A stretch of 64,000 nt of DNA from Planctomycetota bacterium (GTDB lineage: Bacteria; Planctomycetota; UBA1135; UBA2386): the NCBI GenBank assembly GCA_020638695.1, contig JACKIB010000024.1, positions 1-64,000 of the forward strand, given 5' to 3'. Made by a program: the position numbers and the translations under genes. Positions 33,144 to 42,261 of this stretch are shown piece after piece (the stretch's first letter is position 1; every line of letters starts with the position of its first letter). Below the pieces are notes generated by a model that was not told where the DNA came from, made no database searches, and saw only the letters and a list, made by a program, of their open reading frames with translations.

Positions 33144-36100
33144 CACGCCACCTCCAGCTCGGCGTGCTGCGCGACGTCGGCCACTGCCGTGGAGCGGCGA
33201 TGGTCGGCGGCCAGCAGCATGTAGAACACCGGCACCACGAACAGGGTGAACAGCGTGCCCAACGCCATGCCGGCGACCAGCACGATGCCGATGCTGTTCC
33301 GCGCCATCGCACCCGGGCCGGTGACCAGCACCAGCGGGAAGTGACCGAACACGGTCGCCGCGGTGGTCATCAATACGGGTCTCAGGCGCGTGGCCGCTGC
33401 CTCGCGCAGTGCCCCGAGCTTGTCGCGACCCTCGCGCTGCAGCGTGTTGGCGAACTCGACGATCAGGATGCCGTTCTTCGCGATCAGCCCGACCAGGGTG
33501 ATCAGTCCGACCTGCGAGTAGACGTTGATCGTGGTCCATTCGACGAACGGGAACAGGAGCGAGCCGGTGATCGCCAACGGCACCGAGCCGAGCAGCACGA
33601 TCAGCGGATCACGGAAGCTGCGGAACTGCGCGGCGAGCACCAGATAGACCAACAGGATCGCGAACCCCAGGGTCGGCACCAACGACGACGCCTCACGGCG
33701 GATCTGCCGCGACTCGCCGGCGTGGTCGAGTGCGGTGCCTGGCGGGGCGGTGGCGCGGGCCGCGGCTTCCAGTACCGCGAGCCCCTCGGCCTTGGTGACG
33801 CCCGGCCGCACCCCGCCGAACACCCGCACCGCGTTGCGCTGCTGGAAGCGGTTGAGGGTGCGCGGTGCGGCGATCGCCTCGATCGAAGTGAACGCGGACA
33901 CCGGCACCAGGTCGCCCCTCGGTGTCCGGATCTTCAGGTCGAGCAGCGGTCCGACGGTGGCGCGGTCCTCGCGGCTGATCTGCGGAATGACCTTGTAGCT
34001 GCGGTCGAAGTAGTTGAAGCGGTTGACGTAGCCGCCGCCGAGCAGTGCGCCGAGCTCGCGGCCGACGCTCGCCAGGTCCATCCCGAGGTCGGCCACGCGT
34101 TCCCGGTCGACCCTGACCCGCGCCTCGGGGCGGTCGACCTTCAAGTCGGTGTCGACGTAGAGGAACTTGCCGCTCTGCCAACCCGCTCCGACCACGGCCA
34201 TCGCCGCGCCGAGCAGGTCCTCGACCGAGCCCGAGCTCTGGATCACCAGCTCGACGTCGAACTGCCCGGGGGTCGGCAACGGCGGGTCGAGGCGCGGGAA
34301 CACCCGCAGCCCGGGAACCTGCGATACGCGGCCCCACAATTCGCCGTAGAGCTGCTCGGTCGAGCGCTGCCGTTCCTTCCAGTTCTTCGCCACCATCCCG
34401 CCGAAACCACCCCAGCTGCCGACCAGCGACCACATGAAGCGGGCCTCGGGCATGCCCTTCACCATGCCGACCACTTGGCGCGAAGCGGCGTCGACGGACT
34501 CGAGTGTGGCATCCGGGGAAGCGTCGAAGAACATGCTCACGTGGCTCTGGTCTTCGACCGGTGCCAGCTCGCGGCGCGACCCGGCGTACAGCGGCCATGC
34601 CGCGAACGACACGAACAACGCGACGGCGAGGATCGCCCAGCGGATGCTGAGCGCGCCGTCGAGTGCGCGGCTGTAGAAGTTGCGCAGGCGGTTGAAGCCG
34701 CGGTTGACCTGACGGGTCAGCCACGCCTCCTTGCCGTGTGCGCGCACGAAGTGGGCGCTCATCACCGGCGACAGAGTGAGGGCCACCATGCCCGACACCA
34801 AGACCGCTGCGGCAAGGGTGATCGCGAACTCGAGGAACAGCGCGCCGGTAAGTCCGCCCTGGAACCCGATCGGCGTGTAAACCGCGGCCAGCGTGATGGT
34901 CATCGCGATGATCGGACCGACCAGTTCGCGGGCCGCCTGGATCGCCGCGTGCATCCGCGACTTGCCTTCGCGCACGTGCCGCTCGACGTTCTCGACCACC
35001 ACGATCGCGTCGTCGACCACCAAGCCGACCGACAGCACGATGGCGAGGATCGTCAGCAGGTTGAGCGAGAAGCCGAGCGCCGCCATCACCACCGCGGCGC
35101 CGACCAACGACACCGGCATGGCGACCAGCGGCACCAGGGCGGTGCGCACCGAGCCGAGGAACAGGAACACCACCAGCCCGACGATCAAGATCGTCTCGAT
35201 CAGCGTCTTGGAGATCTCGGTCAGCGCGTCGCGCATGAACACTGTGCCGTCGTACGCCAGTTCCATCGTGACATCCGATGGCAGCGTGGTGCGCAGGCGC
35301 TCCATCTCCCGCTGCAGTCCGTTCGACACCTCGATCTCGTTGGCGCCCACCAGCGGCCACACGCCGAGGTACACACTCGGTCGAGTGTCGTACTTGGCGA
35401 GCAGGTCCGCTTCCTCGGCGCCGAGCTCGACCTTGGCCACGTCGGCCAGCCGTACCGTCGCCCCGCCGCGATCGGCGACGATCAGCCTCTCGAACTCCCC
35501 GACGGTTCGCAGATCGGTGTCGGCGAGCAGGTTCACCTGCACCAGGTTGCCCTTGGTCTGCCCGACCGCGGCGAGATAGTTGTTGCGCTGGATCGCCGCG
35601 TAGACGTCGCCCGGGGCGAGGTTGACCGCGGCAAGCCGATCCGGGTCGATCCACACGCGCATCGCGATCGGTCGACCGCCCTCCTGATTGGTGACGCGCT
35701 GCACGCCCGGGATGGTCGCGAGCTGCGGCTGGACTTCGCGGGTCAGCCAGTCGGTCAGCTCGGCGATGCCACGCTGTGGCGAGGTGAAGCTCAGGTAGAA
35801 GGTGGCGTACGGCCGGTCGGCACGCTGCACGTCGACCACCGGCGGTTCCGCCTCAGCGGGCAACTCGGACCGCACCTGCTGCAGTCGCGCGGTCACTTCG
35901 GCGAGGGCCTGGGTGGTATCGTGGCCGAGTTCGAGTCGGATGGTGACCTGGCTCAGTCCCGCACGGCTGGTCGACTCGATGTGATCGACGCCGCCGATCG
36001 CCGCGACGGCGCGTTCGATCGGCGTGGTCAGGAACCCGCGCACCGTCTCGGCGGAGGCACCGGTGTAGACGGTGTTGATCAGGATCGACGCACTGTCGAG

Positions 36101-36232
36101 TTTGGGGTACTGCTGCACCGGCAGGCCGGCGATGGTGCGCCAACCGACCAGCACGAGCAGCAGGTTGACCACCAGTGCGAGCACCGGGTGCCGGATGAAG
36201 ACGTCGGTGAAGGAGCGCATCGCGTTGCTCAC
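33143..36232 (-). CDS. RND efflux inner-membrane transporter (AcrB/MexF family)
   Basis: Protein of 1029 aa, normal length for HAE1-type transporters. Twelve membrane helices with two large periplasmic loops; the proton-relay Asp pair appears in VGLVVDDAIVVVENVERH near residue 405. The N-terminus FTDVFIRHPVLALVVNLLLVLVGW and the C-terminal GLIAKNGILIVEFAN block are typical. It takes up drugs or other toxic compounds from the periplasm and drives them out with protons. GTG start at 36232 overlaps the adaptor stop as GTGA; an ATG at 36220 is an alternative. Confidence 0.95.
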   Translation of the reverse strand: MSNAMRSFTDVFIRHPVLALVVNLLLVLVGWRTIAGLPVQQYPKLDSASILINTVYTGASAETVRGFLTTPIERAVAAIGGVDHIESTSRAGLSQVTIRLELGHDTTQALAEVTARLQQVRSELPAEAEPPVVDVQRADRPYATFYLSFTSPQRGIAELTDWLTREVQPQLATIPGVQRVTNQEGGRPIAMRVWIDPDRLAAVNLAPGDVYAAIQRNNYLAAVGQTKGNLVQVNLLADTDLRTVGEFERLIVADRGGATVRLADVAKVELGAEEADLLAKYDTRPSVYLGVWPLVGANEIEVSNGLQREMERLRTTLPSDVTMELAYDGTVFMRDALTEISKTLIETILIVGLVVFLFLGSVRTALVPLVAMPVSLVGAAVVMAALGFSLNLLTILAIVLSVGLVVDDAIVVVENVERHVREGKSRMHAAIQAARELVGPIIAMTITLAAVYTPIGFQGGLTGALFLEFAITLAAAVLVSGMVALTLSPVMSAHFVRAHGKEAWLTRQVNRGFNRLRNFYSRALDGALSIRWAILAVALFVSFAAWPLYAGSRRELAPVEDQSHVSMFFDASPDATLESVDAASRQVVGMVKGMPEARFMWSLVGSWGGFGGMVAKNWKERQRSTEQLYGELWGRVSQVPGLRVFPRLDPPLPTPGQFDVELVIQSSGSVEDLLGAAMAVVGAGWQSGKFLYVDTDLKVDRPEARVRVDRERVADLGMDLASVGRELGALLGGGYVNRFNYFDRSYKVIPQISREDRATVGPLLDLKIRTPRGDLVPVSAFTSIEAIAAPRTLNRFQQRNAVRVFGGVRPGVTKAEGLAVLEAAARATAPPGTALDHAGESRQIRREASSLVPTLGFAILLVYLVLAAQFRSFRDPLIVLLGSVPLAITGSLLFPFVEWTTINVYSQVGLITLVGLIAKNGILIVEFANTLQREGRDKLGALREAAATRLRPVLMTTAATVFGHFPLVLVTGPGAMARNSIGIVLVAGMALGTLFTLFVVPVFYMLLAADHRRSTAVADVAQHAELEVA

Positions 36233-37359
36233 TTGGGTGACTTGCCGTCAGAACCGTTGCGTGGCGCGCCGCCAGGCGCGAGCTGGACCAGCACGCCTTC
36301 GCGCAATTTGAACGAACCGGTGGAAGCGACCTGTTCGCCTTCCTTCAGGCCGCTGTGGATCACGATCTCGTCGCCGAGCATCGCGCCGCCCTTGACCCGA
36401 CGTTGCGTGGCGCGGAGCTTGCCATCCTTGCCGTTGGCGAGCACGAACACGTGGTCGCCGGCCGGGCCGCGTCGCAGCGAGCTGACCGGCACGATCAACA
36501 CGTCGTGCAGTGGCTCGACCGGGGTCTGCACCCGCACCGATGCGCCGGGTGGGGGGAGCACGCCACCCTCGAGCTCGGCACGAACCCACGTGCTGCGGGT
36601 CGCGGCTTCGACCCGCGCGTCGATCGCGACGATCTTCGCGACCGCGGGGGTGTTGCGTCCGACGAAGGTGACTCGCACCGCGGTGCCGGTCTGCAGCGTG
36701 CTCGCGGCCTCCTGGGTCACCGCGAAGTCGATGTGGATCGCGTTCGCTACTCCCTGCAGCGTGGTGACCGCGGTGCCGGCTTCGAGGTACTGGCCCTTGT
36801 GCAGGTCGACCATGCCGACTCGGGCACGGAACGGCGCGCGCAGTCGTTTGCGCTCGATCAGTGCCTTGACCCGGGCCACGTTGGCGAGCGTCTTGTCGTG
36901 CTCGGCCCGGGCCCGATCGACGTCCGCCGCTGACGCGCCTTGGTCGGCCATCGCCTTTTGCATGCGCGACAGCATCGATGCCGCGAGCCGCGCTTCGGCC
37001 TCGAGGGCCTTGAGCTCTGCCTCCTCGACGGTGACGTCGAGCTGCACCAGCAGCGTGCCGGGCTCGACCACCTGTCCGGTCGCGAGTTCGGCCTTCGCCA
37101 CGGTCCCGGCGAGTTCGTTGCGCAGGGTGATGGAGCGAAGCGCGCGGGCGGTGCCGATCGCGGTGGTGGTGCGCGCGTACTTGCGCTTCGCCACACGGGC
37201 GGCCTCGACCACTTCGGCGGGTTCGGGCTGGTGTTGGGCCGCTTGTGCTTCGGCGCGGTGAAGGTGGCGTTTCCACGCCGCGAGGCCGATCGTCGCACCT
37301 GCCGTCAAGGTGAGCAGGAGCGCGGTGGCCAGAGTCTGGGGGAATCGGGTTTGGGCCAT
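36229..37359 (-). CDS. RND efflux periplasmic adaptor (membrane fusion protein)
   Basis: Protein of 376 aa with an N-terminal membrane anchor at about 8-28 (LATALLLTLTAGATIGLAAW). The adaptor fold reads in order: lipoyl half (GTARALRSITLRNELAGTV), a helical hairpin (LKALEAEARLAASMLSRMQ to RVKALIERKRL), second lipoyl half (RAPFRARVGMVDLHKGQYLEAG), beta-barrel and membrane-proximal domain. It links transporter and outer-membrane duct. First gene of the three-gene operon. The TetR-type operator at 37363-37377 lies only 3 nt before the ATG, implying a very short or absent leader. Confidence 0.93.
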   Translation of the reverse strand: MAQTRFPQTLATALLLTLTAGATIGLAAWKRHLHRAEAQAAQHQPEPAEVVEAARVAKRKYARTTTAIGTARALRSITLRNELAGTVAKAELATGQVVEPGTLLVQLDVTVEEAELKALEAEARLAASMLSRMQKAMADQGASAADVDRARAEHDKTLANVARVKALIERKRLRAPFRARVGMVDLHKGQYLEAGTAVTTLQGVANAIHIDFAVTQEAASTLQTGTAVRVTFVGRNTPAVAKIVAIDARVEAATRSTWVRAELEGGVLPPPGASVRVQTPVEPLHDVLIVPVSSLRRGPAGDHVFVLANGKDGKLRATQRRVKGGAMLGDEIVIHSGLKEGEQVASTGSFKLREGVLVQLAPGGAPRNGSDGKSPK

Positions 37360-37362
37360 GCG

Positions 37363-37377
37363 TAGACCGGTCGACTA
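37363..37377. promoter_or_regulatory. Probable TetR operator before the efflux operon
   Basis: TAGACCGGTCGACTA shares the half-site TAGACCGGTC with the site at 38158-38173 before the regulator gene. TAG and CTA arms frame an inner GACCGGTC palindrome. The site lies 3 nt upstream of the adaptor ATG, so bound repressor would cover the transcription start. Confidence 0.7.
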
Positions 37378-37529
37378 CTGGAAGTTCGGGGTTTCAGACC
37401 GTGCGTGCGGTGTGCAGGCGGGGGTCGAGCGAAGGGTGTCCGGCGGGGAACAGCGCCGCCGCCGGGCGTGGTTTCGGGTCCTGGGGGAGGGGTGTGCGGG
37501 GCTCGGGTCCGCCGGTGTCGCGGTGACGC

Positions 37530-38150
37530 TCACGGGCGGGCGGTGCGACCTCCGCCGAACAAGGTGTCGAACACGAAGGTCTGGAAGTCGTCGAGTGGCG
37601 TGATGTCGCCCTCGATCTGCATGCGGATCGCCGCGCCTTCCCAGAGCATCACCAAGACGTTGGCCAACCGGTCGGCGTCCTGTTCGGGCGCGACTTGGCC
37701 GCTGGCCTGCGCTTCGCGGATGACCTGCGCCAGGATTGCACTCCACTGCTGGTAGGCACACTTCACCGCGGCGTGCACCGGAGGACTCAGGCTGGCGGTC
37801 TCGAGCGCGAGCTTGGGGATCAGGCACTCGACGGTCGGTCCCTTGGCTTCGCACTCGGTGCGGGCAAACTGGAACACCGCGCGCAGGCGGTCGAGCGGGG
37901 TCACCCGGCGGTTCGCGAGGATCGGCCGGATCTCCGCGAGGTGCTCATCACGTGCCCGCTCGATCAGCGCCACCCCGAACTCCTCCTTGGAGGCGAAGTA
38001 GTGGTAGAAGGAACCCTTGGGGACCCCGGCGTGCTGCAGCACCTCGGCGAGTCCGCACCCGTTGAACCCCTTGCGGCCGAACAACTCGGTGCCCGCAGCA
38101 AGCAGGCGCTCGCGGGAGTCTTGGTCACGAGGTGAGGCGGTGGGTCCCAT
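37530..38150 (-). CDS. TetR/AcrR family repressor of the efflux operon
   Basis: Protein of 206 aa. The helix-turn-helix N-domain reads SRERLLAAGTELFGRKGFNGCGLAEVLQHAGVPKGSFYHYFASKEEF (residues about 12-59), with the KGSFYHYF recognition segment intact. The C-terminal ligand domain is helical with a Cys in VECLIPKLAL, which may sense thiol-reactive compounds as in related NemR/AcuR-type regulators (inference). It lies upstream of and parallel to the RND operon, 170 bp away, and both carry the same operator-like palindrome, so it very likely represses itself and the pump. Confidence 0.9.
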   Translation of the reverse strand: MGPTASPRDQDSRERLLAAGTELFGRKGFNGCGLAEVLQHAGVPKGSFYHYFASKEEFGVALIERARDEHLAEIRPILANRRVTPLDRLRAVFQFARTECEAKGPTVECLIPKLALETASLSPPVHAAVKCAYQQWSAILAQVIREAQASGQVAPEQDADRLANVLVMLWEGAAIRMQIEGDITPLDDFQTFVFDTLFGGGRTARP

Positions 38151-38157
38151 CTTGGAG

Positions 38158-38173
38158 TAGACCGGTCAGTCTA
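38158..38173. promoter_or_regulatory. Probable TetR autoregulatory operator
   Basis: TAGACCGGTCAGTCTA, a near-perfect palindrome with TAGAC/GTCTA arms, 7 nt upstream of the TetR ATG. It shares TAGACCGGTC with 37363-37372. Confidence 0.75.
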
Positions 38174-38339
38174 GTCTCGTTCCGCCTCGTGTCAAGCTCG
38201 GAATGCGGCGTGCGCCGCTCGCGTCGAACGGGGATCGTCGGAGGGTTCGACACCACGGGAAGCTCCGATCCCCAGGGGGGTTTCGGCCCGCGACGCGCCC
38301 CCGATCAAGCCCGGGTCGGAGCGGCCCGATAGTCAGCGC

Positions 38340-38924
38340 ATGGAACCGGTGGTGTGGAATGGGGTTGGATCGACCGAGCCGCAGGTGGGGGCGGGAGCTT
38401 TGTCGAGCGCTGCCGGGGCGCGGGCCGGTGCCACTCGGCGCTTCTGGCGCGATGTCTTGCTCGGCGGTGCGGCGATCTTCGCGATCCACATCTTCCTGGT
38501 GCAGATCTCGGTGGTGCGCGGGTCGTCCATGTCGCCCTCGCTGCGTGACGGGGATCGGCTGATGGTCGACCGCGTGAGCTACGCGATGACCGATGTGGCG
38601 CGTTTCGACGTCGTCGTGTTGCGCTACCCGCGCAACCCCGAGCTCGACTTCGTCAAGCGGGTGGTCGGGTTGCCCGGCGACTTGGTGGAGATCGCAAACG
38701 GCCTCGTGCGGGTGAACGGGCAGGCGGTCCCCGAGGACTTCGCGCACATCTGCGATGTGCACTCACGCGGGGTGTGGCGCGTTCCGCACGACCGCTTCTT
38801 CGTGCTCGGGGACAACCGTCCGATCAGCTGCGACTCGCGCGAATTCGGCATGGTGGAGCGTCGGCTGTTGAAGGGCAAGGTGCGGGTGTGCTTCTGGCCG
38901 CTCGACCACTTCACCGTGTTCTGA
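38340..38924 (+). CDS. lepB: Signal peptidase I
   Basis: Protein of 194 aa. A single membrane helix at about 40-57 is followed by the S26 boxes: box B GSSMSPSLRDGDRLMVDRVS with the catalytic Ser63, box D RYPRNPELDFVKRVVGLPGD with the general base Lys106, and box E VLGDNRPISCDSREFGMV. It removes N-terminal signal peptides of exported proteins on the outer side of the membrane. The ATG at 38340 gives the full cytoplasmic tail. Monocistronic, with no visible partner. Confidence 0.93.
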   Translation: MEPVVWNGVGSTEPQVGAGALSSAAGARAGATRRFWRDVLLGGAAIFAIHIFLVQISVVRGSSMSPSLRDGDRLMVDRVSYAMTDVARFDVVVLRYPRNPELDFVKRVVGLPGDLVEIANGLVRVNGQAVPEDFAHICDVHSRGVWRVPHDRFFVLGDNRPISCDSREFGMVERRLLKGKVRVCFWPLDHFTVF

Positions 38925-39029
38925 GCCGCGGCGGCGGCGCGGAACGCGCTGCCGTCCGTCGTCCCGGGGGCCGACCGCGCCCTGGTCGATGACCTCGGAT
39001 GTCGGTCCAGAACGCCGCAGCGTTGCGCT

Positions 39030-39710
39030 ATGTTCTCGTCGGTGCAGCCTGACGAGCGGATTCTGGTCACCGGGGGACTCACGGGCATCGGTGCGGGAAT
39101 CGTCGACGCTTTCCCCGGGCGGTGCGTGGTGTGGTCGCGGCGCAATGGCGTCGACCTCACCGACGAGGAATCGGTGGCGACCGCGGCGCGCGGGCTCCTC
39201 GCTGCAGGGTCACCACCGTTCGCGGTGGTGCACTGCGTAGGCGACTTCGACGAAGTCCCGCTGCTCGATGCAGATCTGCCGCACTACCGGCACATGCTCG
39301 ACAGCAACCTGACCTCGGCGTTCCTGGTGGTGCGCCATGTTGTCCCCGCGTTGGTTGCCGCGGGCCGAGGCCGGGTCATTCTGTTCTCTGCCGCGGGTGC
39401 TTCCGTGGCCGACGCCAAGCCGCGCGCGCCACTCTACTTCGCCGCCAAGGCGGGGCTCTCGGTGCTGGCTCGTACGCTGGCGCTGGAGGTCGCGGCGAGT
39501 GGGGTGACGGTCAACGTCGTCGCCCCGGGCATCATCCGCCACCCGCATTCGCACCGGGTCAGTCAGGACCGGATGGCGCCGCGTGTGCCGATGGGGCGCG
39601 CCGGCGAGGTGCGAGACCTGCTCGGCGCGATTCGCCTCCTGCTGTCCGAGGAGGGCGCGTACATCACCGGCGCCGAACTCGTGGTCGACGGCGGCATCGG
39701 GCTGCGCTGA
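39030..39710 (+). CDS. Short-chain dehydrogenase/reductase
   Basis: Protein of 226 aa. The Rossmann motif is ILVTGGLTGIGAGI at 11-24, the active site is Ser in LFSAAGAS near 121 and Tyr/Lys in YFAAKAGL near 134-138, and NVVAPGIIRHP follows; the end is ITGAELVVDGGIGLR. It resembles FabG-like 3-oxoacyl reductases but is short between the nucleotide and substrate regions. The substrate is unknown; the neighbours are a signal peptidase and a convergent secreted protein, which give no hint. Confidence 0.85.
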   Translation: MFSSVQPDERILVTGGLTGIGAGIVDAFPGRCVVWSRRNGVDLTDEESVATAARGLLAAGSPPFAVVHCVGDFDEVPLLDADLPHYRHMLDSNLTSAFLVVRHVVPALVAAGRGRVILFSAAGASVADAKPRAPLYFAAKAGLSVLARTLALEVAASGVTVNVVAPGIIRHPHSHRVSQDRMAPRVPMGRAGEVRDLLGAIRLLLSEEGAYITGAELVVDGGIGLR

Positions 39711-39727
39711 CCTGCCCGCGCGCGGGG

Positions 39728-40705
39728 CTACTGGATGGTGACTTCCAGGCCGTTGGTGACGAGCAACGGGAACGCGCGCGTCGAGTTGTTGTCGATTGCG
39801 CCCATCTGCACCGTGAAGCCGATACCGCGCAGGTTCGGGTCGTTCGGGATCGGCAGCGGAGCGGAGAACGAACCCTCGGCGCGCGAGGCGGAGCCACCCG
39901 AGGTCGCCGCGGTGATCTGGATCTGCAGCGTGGTGCGGAGCACGCAGCCGGGCGCGCCGAGTGGCGCCATGTCGAATCCCCCGAGGTTCTTGCCGAGGCT
40001 CAGCATGAACAGCAGCGGCGCCGACGGCGGCAGCCCGAAACCTTCGACCTTGAATCCGGTGTTGCCGACGCTCGGTACCGACGCGCCGCCGAGTACCGAG
40101 AAGTTGCCGTACCCGTCGGAGCAGCTGTCGCCGACCGCCACGCAGCCGGTCGCGTTGGCGTAGAGGCGGACCGGCGTGCTCACGGTGTCGTTCGGGTTCG
40201 CGCCGTGGAATCCGAACATGTCTCCGGTGTTGCGCAGGTCGCCGTTCGCGGTGTTGACGGCGGTGTAGAGCTCGGCCAGGCCCGGCGTGGCGGGTGCCTT
40301 CCAGCTGAACGTCCAACTGCGGGCCGTCGACGCCATGTGGGTGATCGCGTCGCCGGCTGCGTTGGTGTAGGTGTTGGTGCCGGCGACGAACCCGCCGGCG
40401 GTGGCGTCCATGCAGAAGCCGCCGGCGTTGCCGGGGATCGCGGAGCTGCCGGTCAACGTGAGGCTGGTGCTCGCGCCGGTCGCGATCACGCGGTTCTGCA
40501 CCGTCGCGGTCACCGTGACACCGCCGTGCGCGTTCAAGTGGCACTGCCCGCACGAGGTGCTGGCGACCCGCGTGAGGCTGCCGACATTGATCATGTCCAC
40601 GACCGTGTTGGGGAACAGTCCGGTGCGCTTCGACAGTCCTGGCTCGGGGAAGAGCAGCACGACGGGGGTGGCGAGGGCGAGCAGTGTAGTCGTCTTGTGT
40701 TTCAT
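39728..40705 (-). CDS. Secreted choice-of-anchor V type protein with one CxxCH
   Basis: Protein of 325 aa; ATG 40705 opens a signal peptide. The mature N-terminus carries CGQCH (about residue 53), followed by HGGVTVTATV and the long beta region of the choice-of-anchor V/reelin-like type (LTLTGSS..., GDLRNTGDMFGFHG). A second, C-terminal module of about 100 residues ends PIPNDPNLRGIGFTVQM, matching the tail of the beta-helix protein at 5044. The single CxxCH could bind heme c, as in surface proteins of this type, or be structural. Extracytoplasmic location is clear; function is not. Confidence 0.75.
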   Translation of the reverse strand: MKHKTTTLLALATPVVLLFPEPGLSKRTGLFPNTVVDMINVGSLTRVASTSCGQCHLNAHGGVTVTATVQNRVIATGASTSLTLTGSSAIPGNAGGFCMDATAGGFVAGTNTYTNAAGDAITHMASTARSWTFSWKAPATPGLAELYTAVNTANGDLRNTGDMFGFHGANPNDTVSTPVRLYANATGCVAVGDSCSDGYGNFSVLGGASVPSVGNTGFKVEGFGLPPSAPLLFMLSLGKNLGGFDMAPLGAPGCVLRTTLQIQITAATSGGSASRAEGSFSAPLPIPNDPNLRGIGFTVQMGAIDNNSTRAFPLLVTNGLEVTIQ

Positions 40706-40929
40706 GAGGGTCTCGGGGATCGAGGTGGCGCGCGCAGGTGCGCGTGTGCGGGTGCCTACGTGCATGTTTAGCCGACAGGATTGCGCAGTTGCACGAATCG
40801 TCGACGGTTTGCCGGTGCTGCCATCGGTCTGCGGTAGTGCGTCCCACGGTTGTCTCTGGCGCGCTTCCGCACACACAGTTCGGAAACCGGTCCCCAGAGC
40901 GCGAGCTTGTTCGGAAACCGGGCACCAGC

Positions 40930-40990
40930 CTGGAGTCTGCGCCACACAGCACGACAAGCTTCGGGATCCGCGCGCCTCTTCGCCCTGCTA
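40930..40990 (+). repeat. Repeat family C, diverged partial copy C2
   Basis: GGAGTCTGCGCCACACAGCACGACAA matches the right end of C1 read inward (11354-11325), including the GACAA after the terminal repeat and the CGCGCC beyond. No second arm is found. It lies in the 683-bp gap 40706-41388, which also holds D2 at 41232-41378 and a local duplication of GTTCGGAAACCGG (40878 and 40911). I see no gene in this gap. Confidence 0.45.
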
Positions 40991-41231
40991 CCTCTGATGG
41001 CTCGCCGATCCACCGACTCGACCGGGTCAGTGCAGTCTCGTCCCGCTGATGCGTCTGAATCCGTTCGGGTGGTTCGACGCGCAGCGTCACGACGCCATGC
41101 ATGTTGCGCGCACGAGCCTCGCCGGCGCGACGACCACACGTCTGTCCGACTCAGCGAGAGGTGCGCGCGGAGTGCCCCGGGATCGCGCCACGGGGGGTTC
41201 TTGCCTATCGCGGGCCAAGGCCGCACCGAGT

Positions 41232-41378
41232 GACTCGGGTGGGCGCGGCGCTGCGCGCCGCCATGAGACCTTGGCCGCTTGCTTGCTGGAGCTTCCGGGG
41301 CCGCTGCCTGCCAGCGAAACAGGTGCCACGTGTCATAAGAGGTACAGACGAATCTTCGCGTACCCGCACGATCCGCGG
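41232..41378 (+). repeat. Dispersed repeat family D, copy D2
   Basis: Counterpart of D1 (31050-30902, minus strand). The GC palindrome GCGCGGCGCTGCGCGCCGCC at 41243-41262 is identical in both; downstream similarity continues to CGATCCGCGG. It ends 10 bp before the stop of the fumarylacetoacetate-hydrolase-like gene. Confidence 0.6.
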
Positions 41379-41388
41379 CCCCTGCAGC

Positions 41389-42261
41389 TCAGTCGGGCTG
41401 CGGCTCGCGGATCACCGGATTGGCGAGCACGCCGAGGTGCTCGATCACGCAGCGGACCACATTTCCCGGTTGCAGAGGTCCCACACCGGCAGGTGTTCCG
41501 GTGGCGATGACGTCGCCGGGGCGCAGCGTCGTGTGCCGCGACAGGAACGCGATCGCCTCGGCGATTCCAGTGACCATCAAGGAGGTGTTGCTGCGCTGCC
41601 GCTCCGCGCCGTCGACCTCGAGCCATAGCTCCAAGGCGTTGGCTTCCGGAAGCTCGGTGCGCGGCACGACCCAGGGACCGATCGGGCAGAACGTGTCGAA
41701 CGACTTGCAGCGCAGCCAGGGGTGCTGCTTGGCACGGTCGTCACCTTGCATGCGTCGCGCGGTCACGTCGTTGAGGATCGTGTAGCCGCCGACCAGTTCG
41801 AGGGCGTGCTCCGCGGCGACGTACTTGCGTCCACGGCGTTGCGGATCGGTGAACCCCAGGATGACCCCCAATTCGAGTTCGTGATCGATGCGGGTCTCCA
41901 CCCAGTGCGGAAGCACGATCGGCGCGCCATGCGGCAGCAGCGTGTCGCGCAGCTTCGTGAACACGATCGGTTCCTCGGGAACCTCGGCTCCGAACTCCGC
42001 GGCGTGCGCCGCATAGTTCTTGCCGAGGCAGAGGATCTTGCTCGGCGCCGCCACCGGCACGTCGAACACCGGGTCGGGGATGGCTTCGCCTGCCTTGGCA
42101 CGCAGCGCGCGCAGATCGAGCAACCGCCCATCTGCCAAGGCCGTCAGCTCATCGAGCGGCCCCAGGTCGAAGCAACCGTCCGACGGATCGAACACCCCGA
42201 GATGCCGGCTGCCGTCGCGACGGTGGGCGAACCACGCAAGGCGGTCCGGCTGCGGGCTCAC
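41389..42261 (-). CDS. Fumarylacetoacetate hydrolase family protein
   Basis: Protein of 290 aa. The FAH C-terminal catalytic fold is shown by KILCLGKNYAAHAAEFG near 80, the metal ligands in HELELGVILGF (E-x-E) near 135, YTILNDVTARRMQ near 165, KSFDTFCPIGPW and GDVIATGTPAGVGP near 255. Family members cleave C-C bonds of fumarylpyruvate, acylpyruvates or related diketo acids, or decarboxylate oxaloacetate; the substrate cannot be assigned. GTG start at 42261 overlaps the upstream stop as GTGA and gives a start typical for the family. Confidence 0.88.
   Translation of the reverse strand: MSPQPDRLAWFAHRRDGSRHLGVFDPSDGCFDLGPLDELTALADGRLLDLRALRAKAGEAIPDPVFDVPVAAPSKILCLGKNYAAHAAEFGAEVPEEPIVFTKLRDTLLPHGAPIVLPHWVETRIDHELELGVILGFTDPQRRGRKYVAAEHALELVGGYTILNDVTARRMQGDDRAKQHPWLRCKSFDTFCPIGPWVVPRTELPEANALELWLEVDGAERQRSNTSLMVTGIAEAIAFLSRHTTLRPGDVIATGTPAGVGPLQPGNVVRCVIEHLGVLANPVIREPQPD

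Noticed and set aside
33128..37261. Open frame of 1377 codons opposite the RND operon
   Set aside because: Antisense shadow; the minus strand encodes three unmistakable efflux proteins. Length alone is not evidence in DNA with few stop codons.
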